Below, piece after piece: positions 28,290-36,468 of a DNA stretch of 64,000 bases. Source of the DNA: Acidobacteriota bacterium (GTDB lineage: Bacteria; Acidobacteriota; Terriglobia; Terriglobales; Acidobacteriaceae). Each line of letters begins with the position of its first letter. Positions within the stretch are counted from its first letter, which is position 1. The stretch is taken from contig JACPYL010000027.1 in assembly GCA_016196065.1 (NCBI GenBank), forward strand, positions 62,001-126,000, given 5' to 3'. Below the pieces are notes generated by a model, which worked only from the letters and a program-made list of their open reading frames with translations, was not told the origin of the DNA and made no database searches. Position numbers and translations under genes: made by a program.

Positions 28290-29135
28290 CTAGAACAGCG
28301 CGGTCGATCGGCGCTTCCAGTTCTTGCCTTTTTCTTTCGCGATATTCTCGACGTCGTTCACGTAGGCGCCCGTCTGCGTCAAGACGTGGTGCAGATCGTT
28401 GCCCAGGCTGATGAACGTGAATCCCTTGTCGAGGAATTCGCCCACGCGAGAAGTACCGAACAGGAACAGTCCCAGGATCACGTTGTTCTTGCGCGCATGA
28501 TCGATCAACTTCTGAGTCGCCGCTCCCAGTTCCGGCGACGTGTACATGTGCGGGAATTCGTATTTGTTGTAGAGACCCATCGACATGCAAAGATCGTTCT
28601 GACCCAGGAAAAGAATATCGACGCCCGGAACAGCAGCAATCTCGGCAATGTTTTCGATGCAGGAAGCAGTCTCGACCTGCAACGCGACAATCGAGTCGGT
28701 GTTCGCGCTGCCCGCGTATCCGAGAAGCCCGCCTTTATTCATGCTGCGCTGCGGAAAATAAACCGAACGCGTGCCGACCGTCGGATACTTCGTGCAACTG
28801 ATCGCCTGGCGCGCTTCTTCCGCCGTGTTGATGTATGGAACGAGCACTCCCCCTGCGCCGAGATCGAGCGCCTGCTGGATGCCGGGACGATCGTCATATC
28901 CGCCTACGCGCACCATCGACTGCGCGCCGCCGTTCGAAATGCCGCTCAACATCGCAGAAAGTTTTTCGTAATTCATCGGACCGTGCTGGGTGTCGACCAG
29001 CAACCAGTCGTATCCGCTGTGTGCGAGTTGCTCGGCGACGGTCGGGCTGTGCGAGTTTACGAACAGGCCAAGTTTGGGCGTTCCTGCCCGTAGCTGTTTC
29101 TTGAATTCTCCACCACTCAGTGCCGCGTCGGGCAT
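28290..29135 (-). CDS. HpcH/HpaI aldolase family protein
   Basis: The 281-residue class II aldolase-like TIM barrel cleaves or forms carbon-carbon bonds next to pyruvate-type enolates. Family landmarks are VDTQHGPMNYEKL (catalytic His region), the metal-binding Glu in LQVETASCIENI and Asp in FLGQNDLCMSMGL. The last has Gln-Asn where GPxD is usual. The second ATG (29135) is chosen because AGGAGG directly abuts the first ATG at 29141 and gives a normal spacing to the second. The true substrate (2-oxo-3-deoxy acids, 4-hydroxy-2-oxoheptanedioate or citramalyl-type) cannot be told. Confidence 0.85.
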   Translation of the reverse strand: MPDAALSGGEFKKQLRAGTPKLGLFVNSHSPTVAEQLAHSGYDWLLVDTQHGPMNYEKLSAMLSGISNGGAQSMVRVGGYDDRPGIQQALDLGAGGVLVPYINTAEEARQAISCTKYPTVGTRSVYFPQRSMNKGGLLGYAGSANTDSIVALQVETASCIENIAEIAAVPGVDILFLGQNDLCMSMGLYNKYEFPHMYTSPELGAATQKLIDHARKNNVILGLFLFGTSRVGEFLDKGFTFISLGNDLHHVLTQTGAYVNDVENIAKEKGKNWKRRSTALF

Positions 29136-29599
29136 AAACATCCTCCTGAATTCTTTGCTGATTTCCCTGAAAAATGCCGGAAAAACGGAGATTCAGTGTA
29201 ACGAACCGGGCCTGCTCGCGGCTAGTTGTGGACAAATATTTTTGTCGAGGACGTGACCGACAGGCAGAACGAGTGCGCTTTGAAGTGCTAATCCAGCTAG
29301 AGCGGGAACCTTAGTAGAAGAGCGTGGCTCAACTTTTCTTCCAGCAAAATTCGGACGCGACATTCGCGATTCCCATTTTTGTAATGTGCTGAGGATCACG
29401 TCCAACTGTGATAAAAACTGGCGATTTTGCTGGTTCCGCCGCTGCCGAATCCGAAAAAGTAGTGTTTTCCGGTGTTTTTGAGGGGGTACCTCGTTGAAAA
29501 CCGCATAAAATCTGTACAAAACGCTATTTTTCCACAGCCCCAGTGCGTTAAGATGCGTGAGTTCCACAAGAAATCTTGACTGTCCCCCAAGGAGGACTC
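29136..29599. other. AT-richer intergenic region upstream of the HU gene
   Basis: This is a 464-base divergent gap with no gene. It is visibly richer in A/T than its surroundings between about 29330 and 29540. It contains a gacaaa/tttgtc hairpin near 29228-29243 and TTGAAA (29494-29499), with TAAAAT and TACAAA downstream at imperfect spacing. It also has a DnaA-box-like TTTTCCACA near 29528. It probably carries the HU promoter and upstream elements. Confidence 0.5.
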
Positions 29600-29896
29600 A
29601 TGGCATCTGGCATGACCAAGACTCAACTGACCCGTCACCTGGCAGAGAAACTCGACACCAACAACAAGACCATCGCTTCGTTCTTAGAGAACCTCGCGGA
29701 CACCGCGATCAAAGAGACCAAGAAGAATGGCGTATTCGTAGTTCCCGGCCTCGGCCGTCTCGTGAAGGCGCATCGCAAAGCCCGCATGGGACGTAATCCG
29801 CAAACCGGCGAACCCATTCAGATCAAGGCCAAGACCGTCGTGAAATTCCGCGTAGCCAAGGCCGCGAAAGATGCAATCGCCCCCAAGGGCAAGTAG
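29600..29896 (+). CDS. HU family DNA-binding protein
   Basis: The 98-residue histone-like protein binds and bends DNA as a dimer. The C-terminal arm motif GRNPQTGEPIQIKAKTVVKF is clear, preceded by the variant VVPGLGRLVKAHRKARM. The N-terminus (ASGMTKTQLTRHLAEKLDTN) is longer and less canonical than that of the second HU at 48746, so this is a divergent paralogue. The ATG at 29600 follows a strong AAGGAGGA. A good terminator follows at 29918-29943. Confidence 0.93.
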   Translation: MASGMTKTQLTRHLAEKLDTNNKTIASFLENLADTAIKETKKNGVFVVPGLGRLVKAHRKARMGRNPQTGEPIQIKAKTVVKFRVAKAAKDAIAPKGK

Positions 29897-29917
29897 TTTC
29901 GAGAATCAGCAGCAGAG

Positions 29918-29943
29918 AAGGCCGGCCATGCGCCGGCCTTTTT
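29918..29943 (+). terminator. Rho-independent terminator after the HU gene
   Basis: Perfect 9-bp arms at 29918-29926 and 29932-29940 (aaggccggc/gccggcctt) have a 5-base loop, followed by TTTCATTTT. Confidence 0.85.
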
Positions 29944-29982
29944 CATTTTGCAAAGCTGCGAGCGAGACGACGTAACTCCGCG

Positions 29983-30450
29983 CTACTCTCCAATCTCCAA
30001 CTCCATCACTTCTGCGCGAACCACACCGCCGTCAATCAATAACTTCCCCACGCTCACGGGCAGACGAAACCGCCGCGGACCGGCGCTTCCCGGGTTGAAG
30101 TAGACCACGCCCTTCTTCTCCTCAATCATCGGCCGATGACTGTGTCCGTACACGACGACGCGGAAGCCTGCTGCTTCAGGCATCAAATCGAGTTTCTGAA
30201 GTTCGTGCAGCATGTAAATCGAGACGCCTTCGATCTCGACGACTTCCGTCGCCGGCAAAACTGCGCCCACCGGGCCATGATCGACATTGCCGCGCACCGC
30301 GGTGACGGGAGCGACGTTGCGCAGCGTGTCGAGAATTTCAAGTTCTCCCACGTCGCCCGCGTGCAGGATGCGATCCACGCCGCGCAGAGCCGCTACGGCT
30401 TCGGGGCGAAGGAGTCCGTGCGTATCGGAGATGACGCCAATCACCGCCAC
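29983..30450 (-). CDS. YfcE/MJ0936-type metallophosphoesterase
   Basis: The protein has 155 residues. The calcineurin-like motifs are complete: GVISDTHG, ILHAGDVGE, VRGNVDH, and YGHSHRP for the last metal ligands. Small members of this group are phosphodiesterases active on cyclic or model phosphodiesters in vitro, and the physiological substrate is unknown. GTG at 30450 is chosen because AAGGAGG lies about seven bases upstream and the conserved sequence starts at once. The open frame to 30477 adds only unconserved residues. It is divergent from recQ. Confidence 0.9.
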   Translation of the reverse strand: MAVIGVISDTHGLLRPEAVAALRGVDRILHAGDVGELEILDTLRNVAPVTAVRGNVDHGPVGAVLPATEVVEIEGVSIYMLHELQKLDLMPEAAGFRVVVYGHSHRPMIEEKKGVVYFNPGSAGPRRFRLPVSVGKLLIDGGVVRAEVMELEIGE

Positions 30451-30531
30451 ATCGACAACCCTCCTTGAGGAAGCCAAATCATCACAATCTCACAGCGATT
30501 GTGTCACAGACACTCGGTCCGCCACATTCCA

Positions 30532-30537
30532 TATACT
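30532..30537 (+). promoter_or_regulatory. -10 hexamer placing recQ transcription start at its GTG
   Basis: TATACT is followed after six bases by the GTG at 30544. A transcript starting 6-7 bases after the hexamer would begin at the start codon. Confidence 0.5.
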
Positions 30538-30543
30538 GATCTT

Positions 30544-32448
30544 GTGCCCCCTGACATTGATTTGATGGAGACGCTTCGCCGTTATTGGGGGTATGACTCC
30601 TTTCGCCCGCGGCAGGAGAATGTCATCCGCAGCCTGCTCGCAGGGCACGACACCTGCGTGGTCATGCCGACTGGTGGAGGCAAGTCGCTCTGCTACCAAC
30701 TTCCGGCCGTGATATCCGGTAAGACTGCCATCGTCGTTTCTCCGCTGATCGCGCTCATGCAGGACCAGGCCGCGCAACTCGCGCAGATGGGAATTCCCGC
30801 AGCCGCCGTCAATAGTTTTCAAACAGCGTCCGAGTACAGCAAGGTGATGGTCCATGCGAAGCGCGGCGACTATCGCCTGATTTATCTTTCGCCCGAACGT
30901 CTCGCGCGGCCCGACACGTTTGATTGGTTAAGCCAGGTGCCGGTCGGATTCTTCGCGGTCGACGAAGCGCATTGCATTTCCGAATGGGGCCACGAGTTTC
31001 GCCCGGATTACCGCCAGCTCAGCCGCCTGCGCACGAGTTTTCCCAAGATACCGATTGCGGGCTTCACTGCCAGCGCCACCAAGCAGGTCCGTCACGACAT
31101 CCTCAAGCAATTGCAGTTGCGCAATCCCGACCTTTATATCGCCAGCTTTCATCGGGAGAATCTGCGCTACATTACGCGTGAAACCGATTCGCAGACCCAA
31201 CTGGATTTGCTGCTTCGTGGCCTGCGCCACTACACCGAGGGTAGCGTCATCGTCTATGCACCGACAATTGCTCGCGTGCAGGAGACTGTCGAGCGGCTTG
31301 AAGACGAGGGTATCGCGGCGATTCCCTATCACGCAAAGATGGAAGCATCGCTGCGCCGCCAGAATCAGGAGCGCTGGATGTCGGACGAAGTCCGCGTGCT
31401 GGTCGGCACGATTGCCTTCGGCCTCGGCATCAACAAGCCCGGCGTGCGTGCGGTGATCCACCTGTCGTTGCCGAAGTCGATCGAACAGTATTACCAGGAG
31501 GCCGGACGCGCCGGACGCGATGGCCGGCAGGCAGACTGCGTTCTGCTCTGGCAAAAGCGCGATCACATTCTGCTGGAATACTTCATCAAACAAATTTCTG
31601 ACGAAGCAGAACGCGAGCGCTCCTGGGATCGGAAGCGTGTTCTGTCGCGCTTCGTGGATTCACCGAGCTGCCGCCACCGGCAAATCTGCGTGCACTTCGG
31701 CGAAACTCCCAAATGGGACCGCTGTGGCACTTGCGACAATTGCGGAGCCGATCCGGAATGGCTCACCGAAAGATCAACTCTGCTCAGAGCGCCGGCGCGT
31801 CCGCAAAGAAAGAAAAGGATCGTACTGCCGCGACCCGAGCCAGATATCTTCGGCGAACCATTGCCAGTTGTTCCGTACGATCCAGCGCTCGCAGAAAACC
31901 TGCGCGAATGGCGCCGGGACAAATCTCGCGAACAAAAAGTGCCCGCCTACGTCGTGCTCCATGACAGCACGCTCGAAGAGCTCTGCAGGCAGCGCCCTTC
32001 CAGCATCGCCGCACTGCGCCACACCCCCGGCATCGGAGAGCGCAAGGCGGAAGTGTACGGCGGCGAAATTCTGCAAGTGCTCCGTGAATTCGATGGCGGC
32101 AAGCGCGCCGCTGCACCCGCGGGCAAGGAACAATCGGCTGCAGAACACACGCTCGCTCTTTTGAATGAGGGCGCGAGCTTCGAAGAAATCGCGCGAGCGC
32201 GCGACCGTCAGGTTTCAACGATCGTCTGCACAGTGGCCAACCTCGTCGAAAGTAGCCGCGTGGAATTGCGTCCAGAGTGGATCTCGCCCGGCGCTCAACC
32301 GCACATTGAAGAAGCATGCGGCAAAGTCGGAGTAGAACGTCTAGCGGATATCAAAGCCGCCGTGCCTCTCTTCGTCAGCTACGACGATGTGCGGTTAGTC
32401 GTAGCCCACATACGCGCACGGCGACGACTCGAAGAAAAAAGCGCGTAG
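30544..32448 (+). CDS. recQ: ATP-dependent DNA helicase RecQ
   Basis: The 634-residue 3'-5' superfamily 2 helicase acts in recombination and fork repair. Visible features are RPRQENVIRSLLAGHD (motif 0), MPTGGGKSLCYQLPA (Walker A) and VDEAHCISEWGHEFRP (DEAH and aromatic loop). Motifs V-VI (GLGINKPGVRAVIHL, QEAGRAGRDG) follow. The RQC zinc cysteines (CRHRQICVHF, RCGTCDNCG) and an HRDC domain (REQKVPAYVVLHDSTLEELC) come after that. A helical module similar to the C-terminal HTH of some RecQs ends the protein. GTG 30544 is preferred because a TATACT lies six bases upstream. ATG 30565 is an alternative seven codons later. Confidence 0.95.
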   Translation: MPPDIDLMETLRRYWGYDSFRPRQENVIRSLLAGHDTCVVMPTGGGKSLCYQLPAVISGKTAIVVSPLIALMQDQAAQLAQMGIPAAAVNSFQTASEYSKVMVHAKRGDYRLIYLSPERLARPDTFDWLSQVPVGFFAVDEAHCISEWGHEFRPDYRQLSRLRTSFPKIPIAGFTASATKQVRHDILKQLQLRNPDLYIASFHRENLRYITRETDSQTQLDLLLRGLRHYTEGSVIVYAPTIARVQETVERLEDEGIAAIPYHAKMEASLRRQNQERWMSDEVRVLVGTIAFGLGINKPGVRAVIHLSLPKSIEQYYQEAGRAGRDGRQADCVLLWQKRDHILLEYFIKQISDEAERERSWDRKRVLSRFVDSPSCRHRQICVHFGETPKWDRCGTCDNCGADPEWLTERSTLLRAPARPQRKKRIVLPRPEPDIFGEPLPVVPYDPALAENLREWRRDKSREQKVPAYVVLHDSTLEELCRQRPSSIAALRHTPGIGERKAEVYGGEILQVLREFDGGKRAAAPAGKEQSAAEHTLALLNEGASFEEIARARDRQVSTIVCTVANLVESSRVELRPEWISPGAQPHIEEACGKVGVERLADIKAAVPLFVSYDDVRLVVAHIRARRRLEEKSA

Positions 32449-32467
32449 GTGTTCGAGGAGCAGAGCA

Positions 32468-32489
32468 GAGACGCGGCTGGCCGCGTCTC
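32468..32489. repeat. GAGACG palindrome copy downstream of recQ
   Basis: This 22-base palindrome starts gagacgcggc and ends gccgcgtctc. A degraded second copy follows to about 32526. It is the same family as 2448-2522 and 9081-9102. Confidence 0.8.
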
Positions 32490-32561
32490 CCCTCCGCCGC
32501 CGAGACAGGCCAAGCCCCATCTCGGCGAAACGCTTCTTTTCATTCAAACCTGAACAACAGA

Positions 32562-32588
32562 AGGCCTCGTTGATCGAGCACGAGGCCT
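32562..32588 (-). terminator. Terminator-like hairpin after the dihaem oxidoreductase gene
   Basis: Perfect 9-bp arms at 32562-32570 and 32580-32588 (aggcctcgt/acgaggcct) have a 9-base loop. The minus-strand tail is tctgttgttc, with no strong T-run. It lies between convergent recQ and the oxidoreductase gene. Confidence 0.6.
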
Positions 32589-32620
32589 CCTCGGAATTAA
32601 GAGCAATCCCTGCTCGCCTC

Positions 32621-33886
32621 CTACAGCGAATTCAGGAAAGTGATCAGTTGCGCTTTTTGCTGAGCGTTGAGAGCGGCGAATTTGTTCTTCGTGGCAGAGG
32701 CCTCCCCTTTGTGGCGGAGGATAGCCTGCTCGTGAGTAGCAGATGCGCCATCGTGCATCAACCGATCGCGAGTTCGCAGCCCCCACAAGGGAGCAGTTCG
32801 CACTTTGTTCATGGTGTCGGGAGGGCCGTTCTGTACGATGCCATCGCCGGTTCCGACGTCGTGCAGCAGAAAGTCGCCATAGGGGTGGATGACCTTGCTG
32901 CCCAGTGCGTCCGGAATGGTGAACGCTCCCCCGTTGATCTGGGTGCCGGTGGGAGCTGTGGTGATGGAAGCGACGTGGCAAGTGGCGCAGCCAATTTGCG
33001 TGAAGAGTTGTTGTCCAGCCTGCGCGTCAGGAGTGGCGAGCAATACGGTGTCGATCGGCGGAACCTTAGTGGCGCGGATGAAGGTGGCGAACTGGTCGAT
33101 ATCGTTGTCCACGTCTTCGGGATCGGTTGTGGTCTTGCAGAGTTGTGTCGTATCGATGGGGTTGAGGCGGCTGGTGATGCCTTGCTCGTTGAGATAGGCA
33201 TCGGCAGCGAAGGAGAGCAGGCTGGCATGCTGGTTCTTCCAGCCGAATCGTCCAGCGCGCAGGACGCCCGCTTCCAACACCGGCACCTGGATTACTTCGC
33301 CGTGGATCTTGCCCTTGCTTAATGCCGACTGTTGCGCAGCGATATTCTGCAAGGTGGAATCGTCAATCGCTTCGACGAAGCCATCTCCCAGAATCCCCAG
33401 CGACATGCGGAATGTGCGGATGTTCTCCGACGCCGGGACGCGTTCCTGGGCTTGGGCACAAATCGAACGGTCATTGGCAAGGGAGCGGTTGGGAACGGAG
33501 TCTTGTCCGTTGTTGATCATCAGCGTCGGACTGACGAAGTTCCCCGCGTTGTCGAGGTGCCCGACACGGAACTCCGCCACCTGGCTGCCTCCCCCGGTGA
33601 CAGGGTTCTGATGGCAGTCGGCGCAGGAGCGGGCGTTATACAGCGGGCCAAGTCCCTTGTCGACGCCGTCGGATTCCTCGAAGACAGCTTGCGCGGCGCC
33701 AAAGGTAGCATCGTCGACAAGACCGTTGCCATGGCTCTGGCTGCCGGGATTCTCACTGAGTGTAGGAGTTTCAAATCCAGAAGGAGCTTCGTTTCCTGGT
33801 TGTGAAGAGAGTCGGGTTACGGCGGCAGGCAAGATGATGAGCCCTGCTGCCAGCAATGGGGCAGTCCATACTTTCCAGGTTTTCAT
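32621..33886 (-). CDS. Dihaem oxidoreductase (DUF1111/DHOR)
   Basis: The 421-residue secreted protein has a hydrophobic N-terminal segment (about 8-23). There are two c-type haem sites: CADCH in YNARSCADCHQNPVTGGG and CATCH in FTQIGCATCHVAS. A further Cys lies in SLANDRSICAQAQERV. This matches the DUF1111 'thiol oxidoreductase' family (DHOR), a periplasmic electron-transfer protein or peroxidase-like enzyme often linked to iron or peroxide chemistry. The ATG at 33886 follows GGAGAG. The frame is open for another 312 bases upstream, but that part has no signal or known domain. No partner cytochrome or MbnH-type gene is adjacent. Confidence 0.9.
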   Translation of the reverse strand: MKTWKVWTAPLLAAGLIILPAAVTRLSSQPGNEAPSGFETPTLSENPGSQSHGNGLVDDATFGAAQAVFEESDGVDKGLGPLYNARSCADCHQNPVTGGGSQVAEFRVGHLDNAGNFVSPTLMINNGQDSVPNRSLANDRSICAQAQERVPASENIRTFRMSLGILGDGFVEAIDDSTLQNIAAQQSALSKGKIHGEVIQVPVLEAGVLRAGRFGWKNQHASLLSFAADAYLNEQGITSRLNPIDTTQLCKTTTDPEDVDNDIDQFATFIRATKVPPIDTVLLATPDAQAGQQLFTQIGCATCHVASITTAPTGTQINGGAFTIPDALGSKVIHPYGDFLLHDVGTGDGIVQNGPPDTMNKVRTAPLWGLRTRDRLMHDGASATHEQAILRHKGEASATKNKFAALNAQQKAQLITFLNSL

Positions 33887-34361
33887 TTTTCTCTCCAAGC
33901 AGGGGACGGCCAGGCCCCAGAAAAACGTACGTTGCACGGACGGGTCGGCAGCAACCGCTTCCTTCCCACTTGTTCGGCCAGCGTCAGCGAATTGGGAAAA
34001 CGCGTCCCACGGATGGGAGTCAGCTTTGTGGCGGGCCCATCCGCACGTTTTGCCTGTTTTGGATTTCGCTAGAAGCTCCCGGCACTTTACGCACAGTCGA
34101 TGCAGGACACAAGAAGGAAGAAGTACATCGGGGGAATGAGAAGGGCACAATGTCGCACACCTGACCAACCGGGCAACGAGGCCTGCGAAATCGGCCACTG
34201 GCGCGGTGTCTGGGGCGCGAATCGATTTAGTTGGAGATTGTCGAACTGGGAGTTGTCATCCTGAGCAAAACGAAGGACCTGCTGTCTTCAGCAGCAGATT
34301 AATCAGGCCCTCCGCCTCGCTCAATGCCGACAATTCATAAGTGCGCGCGGTGCAAGATTCG
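33887..34361. other. Intergenic region with a degenerate TGTCATCC repeat
   Basis: The gap of 475 bases between two minus-strand genes contains no convincing gene. A degraded copy of the TGTCATCC inverted repeat lies at 34254-34331 (tgtcatcctgagcaaaacg, then cctcgctcaatgccgaca). The rest is unassigned. Confidence 0.6.
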
Positions 34362-34871
34362 TTACGTAACCTTGCGGCGATTCCCGCCGTGTCCGCCGCA
34401 TTCCTGCTTGTGCTGCGCTTCCAGAGAGCGGCGCTGCTCGTTCAACTGGTGAGCCTGGTGCTCGATTTGCTCACGCTGTTTCGAGATCTCGTCCGCCTGG
34501 CGTTCGAGTCCGACGCGCCGCTGCTCTTCAGCTTTCGCTTGCTCCTCAGCACCGCGGCTTTTCGTGCCACGGTGAGAGCGCTCCAGGGCCACGCGCTGCG
34601 CTTCGATCCCCTTGGCTTGTTTGCGGAGTGATACGGCCTGGGCTTCCTGCTGCTTGGCCTGCTGATGCAACTGCCGTTCCTGCGCTTGCAGCTGCTTGGC
34701 TTGCGCTTCCAGTCCCTTGCAGGCGCCCGTATCATGGGCCCCGTTCTTGTCGGGCACTCCCAGTGGTTTTTGGCGACGGTGAGGGTTCCGGCCGACTGCC
34801 TGCGAAAATGCCATGCCGCTCAAACTGACTGCCAAGAGCGCAGCCAGCAACCAGTGATTGTTTCGTGACAT
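34362..34871 (-). CDS. Secreted Gln/Glu-rich coiled-coil protein, function unknown
   Basis: The 169-residue protein has a signal peptide (NNHWLLAALLAVSLSGMAFS). A basic linker with a lone Cys (DTGACKGLE) is followed by about 100 residues of nearly continuous coiled coil rich in Gln, Glu, Lys and Ala (LQAQERQLHQQAKQQEAQAV, ISKQREQIEHQAHQLNEQRR). The end is Gly/His-rich (CGGHGGNRRK). The start follows AGGAGAG. It is probably a periplasmic structural protein, and no family was recognised. Confidence 0.72.
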   Translation of the reverse strand: MSRNNHWLLAALLAVSLSGMAFSQAVGRNPHRRQKPLGVPDKNGAHDTGACKGLEAQAKQLQAQERQLHQQAKQQEAQAVSLRKQAKGIEAQRVALERSHRGTKSRGAEEQAKAEEQRRVGLERQADEISKQREQIEHQAHQLNEQRRSLEAQHKQECGGHGGNRRKVT

Positions 34872-34973
34872 TGAATCTCTCCTAATTGTTCAGTCGGACG
34901 AAGGCTTAAACAGAAAACCCAATGGACCTGGAAAAGTTACGCGAAGAGATTGAAAAACATGCGCGCCGGAAAA

Positions 34974-36209
34974 TCATTCGTAACGCAGGCTCTCCACCGG
35001 ATCGAGATCGGCGGCTCGACTGGCGGGCAGAGTTCCAAAAACGATTCCCACCAGCGACGACACGACAATCGCAATAATCGCCGACAGGCCGGAGATGGGG
35101 ATCCGGTACTCCGTAAAGAAGCGGACGGAAAATGGAATGGCGAGTCCAATCAGGATTCCGATCAACCCGCCGATCAGAGAGATCAGCACTGCCTCTGACA
35201 AGAACTGAAATCGAATCTCGCGATTGGTCGCGCCAATTGCTTTCCGTATCCCGATCTCGCGGATGCGCTGGCTGACCGTGGCGAGCATGATGTTCATGAT
35301 CCCGATCCCACTTACCAGCAGCACGATCAACGCAACCGCCAGCAGAACCATGGTGAGAGCGTTCGCAGTCTTGTCAGCAACGGCGACGAGTTGGGTCAGG
35401 TTTTCCACCTTGTACACCGACTCCGGACGATGGCGCGCCTGGATCACGCGCTGAATCTGGGCGGTCACGGGGACCACCATGGAAGCATCCGTGGTCGAAA
35501 AATAAATCTGCTTTACGGTTGGCGTGTCCTGAAAATAACGAATTACGGAGTAGGGAATCAGCATGGTATTGTCGCTGACTTCCGATTGCCCAAATGTATC
35601 GACACGTTCCCGGAAAATTCCAACAATCGTAAACGGCAGGCCGCTTAGCTTTACTGTTTTTCCGAGAGCAGCTTCCTGCGTGACGTAAAGTTGCTCTGCC
35701 AGTTTCTGCGTGACGATGCCGACTTTGTTGTGCGCCTGCGAATCCTGCTTATCGAAGAAACGTCCAGATAGCACGACCAGGTTCCGTACCTGCAAGTACT
35801 CCGGATACACGCCAAGAACCTGCAGATCCCGCTCTTTACCATTGCCGACTGGAACTCGTTCGCTCAACGGAACTACCGGGGAAGCAGCGGCAATGCCCGA
35901 GACCTGGGTTTGCGCGGCCAGCATGTCATCGATCGTCAGTGCGTCATTGCCCGTGTTCGTGATGCGCTGCCCGCCGCTTTCATACTCTGCATAAATCAAA
36001 TTCGCGCCGATCGCCTGGATCTGATTCAAGATGTACTGTTTGCCGGTCAAGCCGATGGTCGTCACCAGAATCAGCGACGCGGTGCCAATCACCATGCCGA
36101 GCGCGGTCAGCGCGAATCGCACCTTGTTGCTGATAAAGGTCTCATACGCGAAACTGAAAATCTCCCCAATTGCCAGCGGGTTGCGACGGTTTACGACGGT
36201 GTCAGTCAT
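34974..36209 (-). CDS. ABC transporter permease (MacB/FtsX type)
   Basis: The 411-residue permease has one transmembrane helix near 34-56 and a large periplasmic MacB_PCD domain (about 60-255). Three C-terminal helices form the FtsX module, with the signature GIMNIMLATVSQRIREIGIRK and the coupling-helix region KAIGATNREI. Such proteins work with a MacB-like ATPase, and often an MFP adaptor, in mechanotransmission to export peptides, lipoproteins or drugs. Neither partner is next to it, so the ATPase must be encoded elsewhere. The ATG has GGAG at short spacing. Confidence 0.9.
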   Translation of the reverse strand: MTDTVVNRRNPLAIGEIFSFAYETFISNKVRFALTALGMVIGTASLILVTTIGLTGKQYILNQIQAIGANLIYAEYESGGQRITNTGNDALTIDDMLAAQTQVSGIAAASPVVPLSERVPVGNGKERDLQVLGVYPEYLQVRNLVVLSGRFFDKQDSQAHNKVGIVTQKLAEQLYVTQEAALGKTVKLSGLPFTIVGIFRERVDTFGQSEVSDNTMLIPYSVIRYFQDTPTVKQIYFSTTDASMVVPVTAQIQRVIQARHRPESVYKVENLTQLVAVADKTANALTMVLLAVALIVLLVSGIGIMNIMLATVSQRIREIGIRKAIGATNREIRFQFLSEAVLISLIGGLIGILIGLAIPFSVRFFTEYRIPISGLSAIIAIVVSSLVGIVFGTLPASRAADLDPVESLRYE

Positions 36210-36317
36210 CTCTCCACTTAGATGCTACGGACAGTTGGCGGAGCCTGCAAGCCTCTGCAAGGTTCCGGGGCAAACCAGTCTCTGGCGAAGCGGTCTCCTT
36301 CGTGATCCTTCGTGAAA

Positions 36318-36345
36318 CCTCCGTGCCCTTCGTGGTCAAGGCTTT
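36318..36345 (+). repeat. Dispersed word repeat, second copy
   Basis: The stretch starts cctccgtgcccttcgtgg and ends tcaaggcttt. It is related to 8834-8868 and preceded by further cttcgtga words. It lies in the divergent gap between the permease and the membrane protein genes. Confidence 0.55.
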
Positions 36346-36468
36346 GTATTGTTGCCGCCGAGATTGAACCCCATCGTTGACCCGGGATTCACGCGGCAGG
36401 TATGCTCCGTGGTTCGCACACAGTCGCAGCACTCTTTAGAACCAAAGTAGGAAGAGGTGTTTTCTACC

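Noticed and set aside
33887-34198. N-terminal extension of the dihaem oxidoreductase by about 104 residues
   Set aside because: The frame is open but the ATG at 33886 has a good GGAGAG and starts a signal-like segment. The extension has no recognisable domain, and a periplasmic cytochrome needs its signal at the N-terminus.
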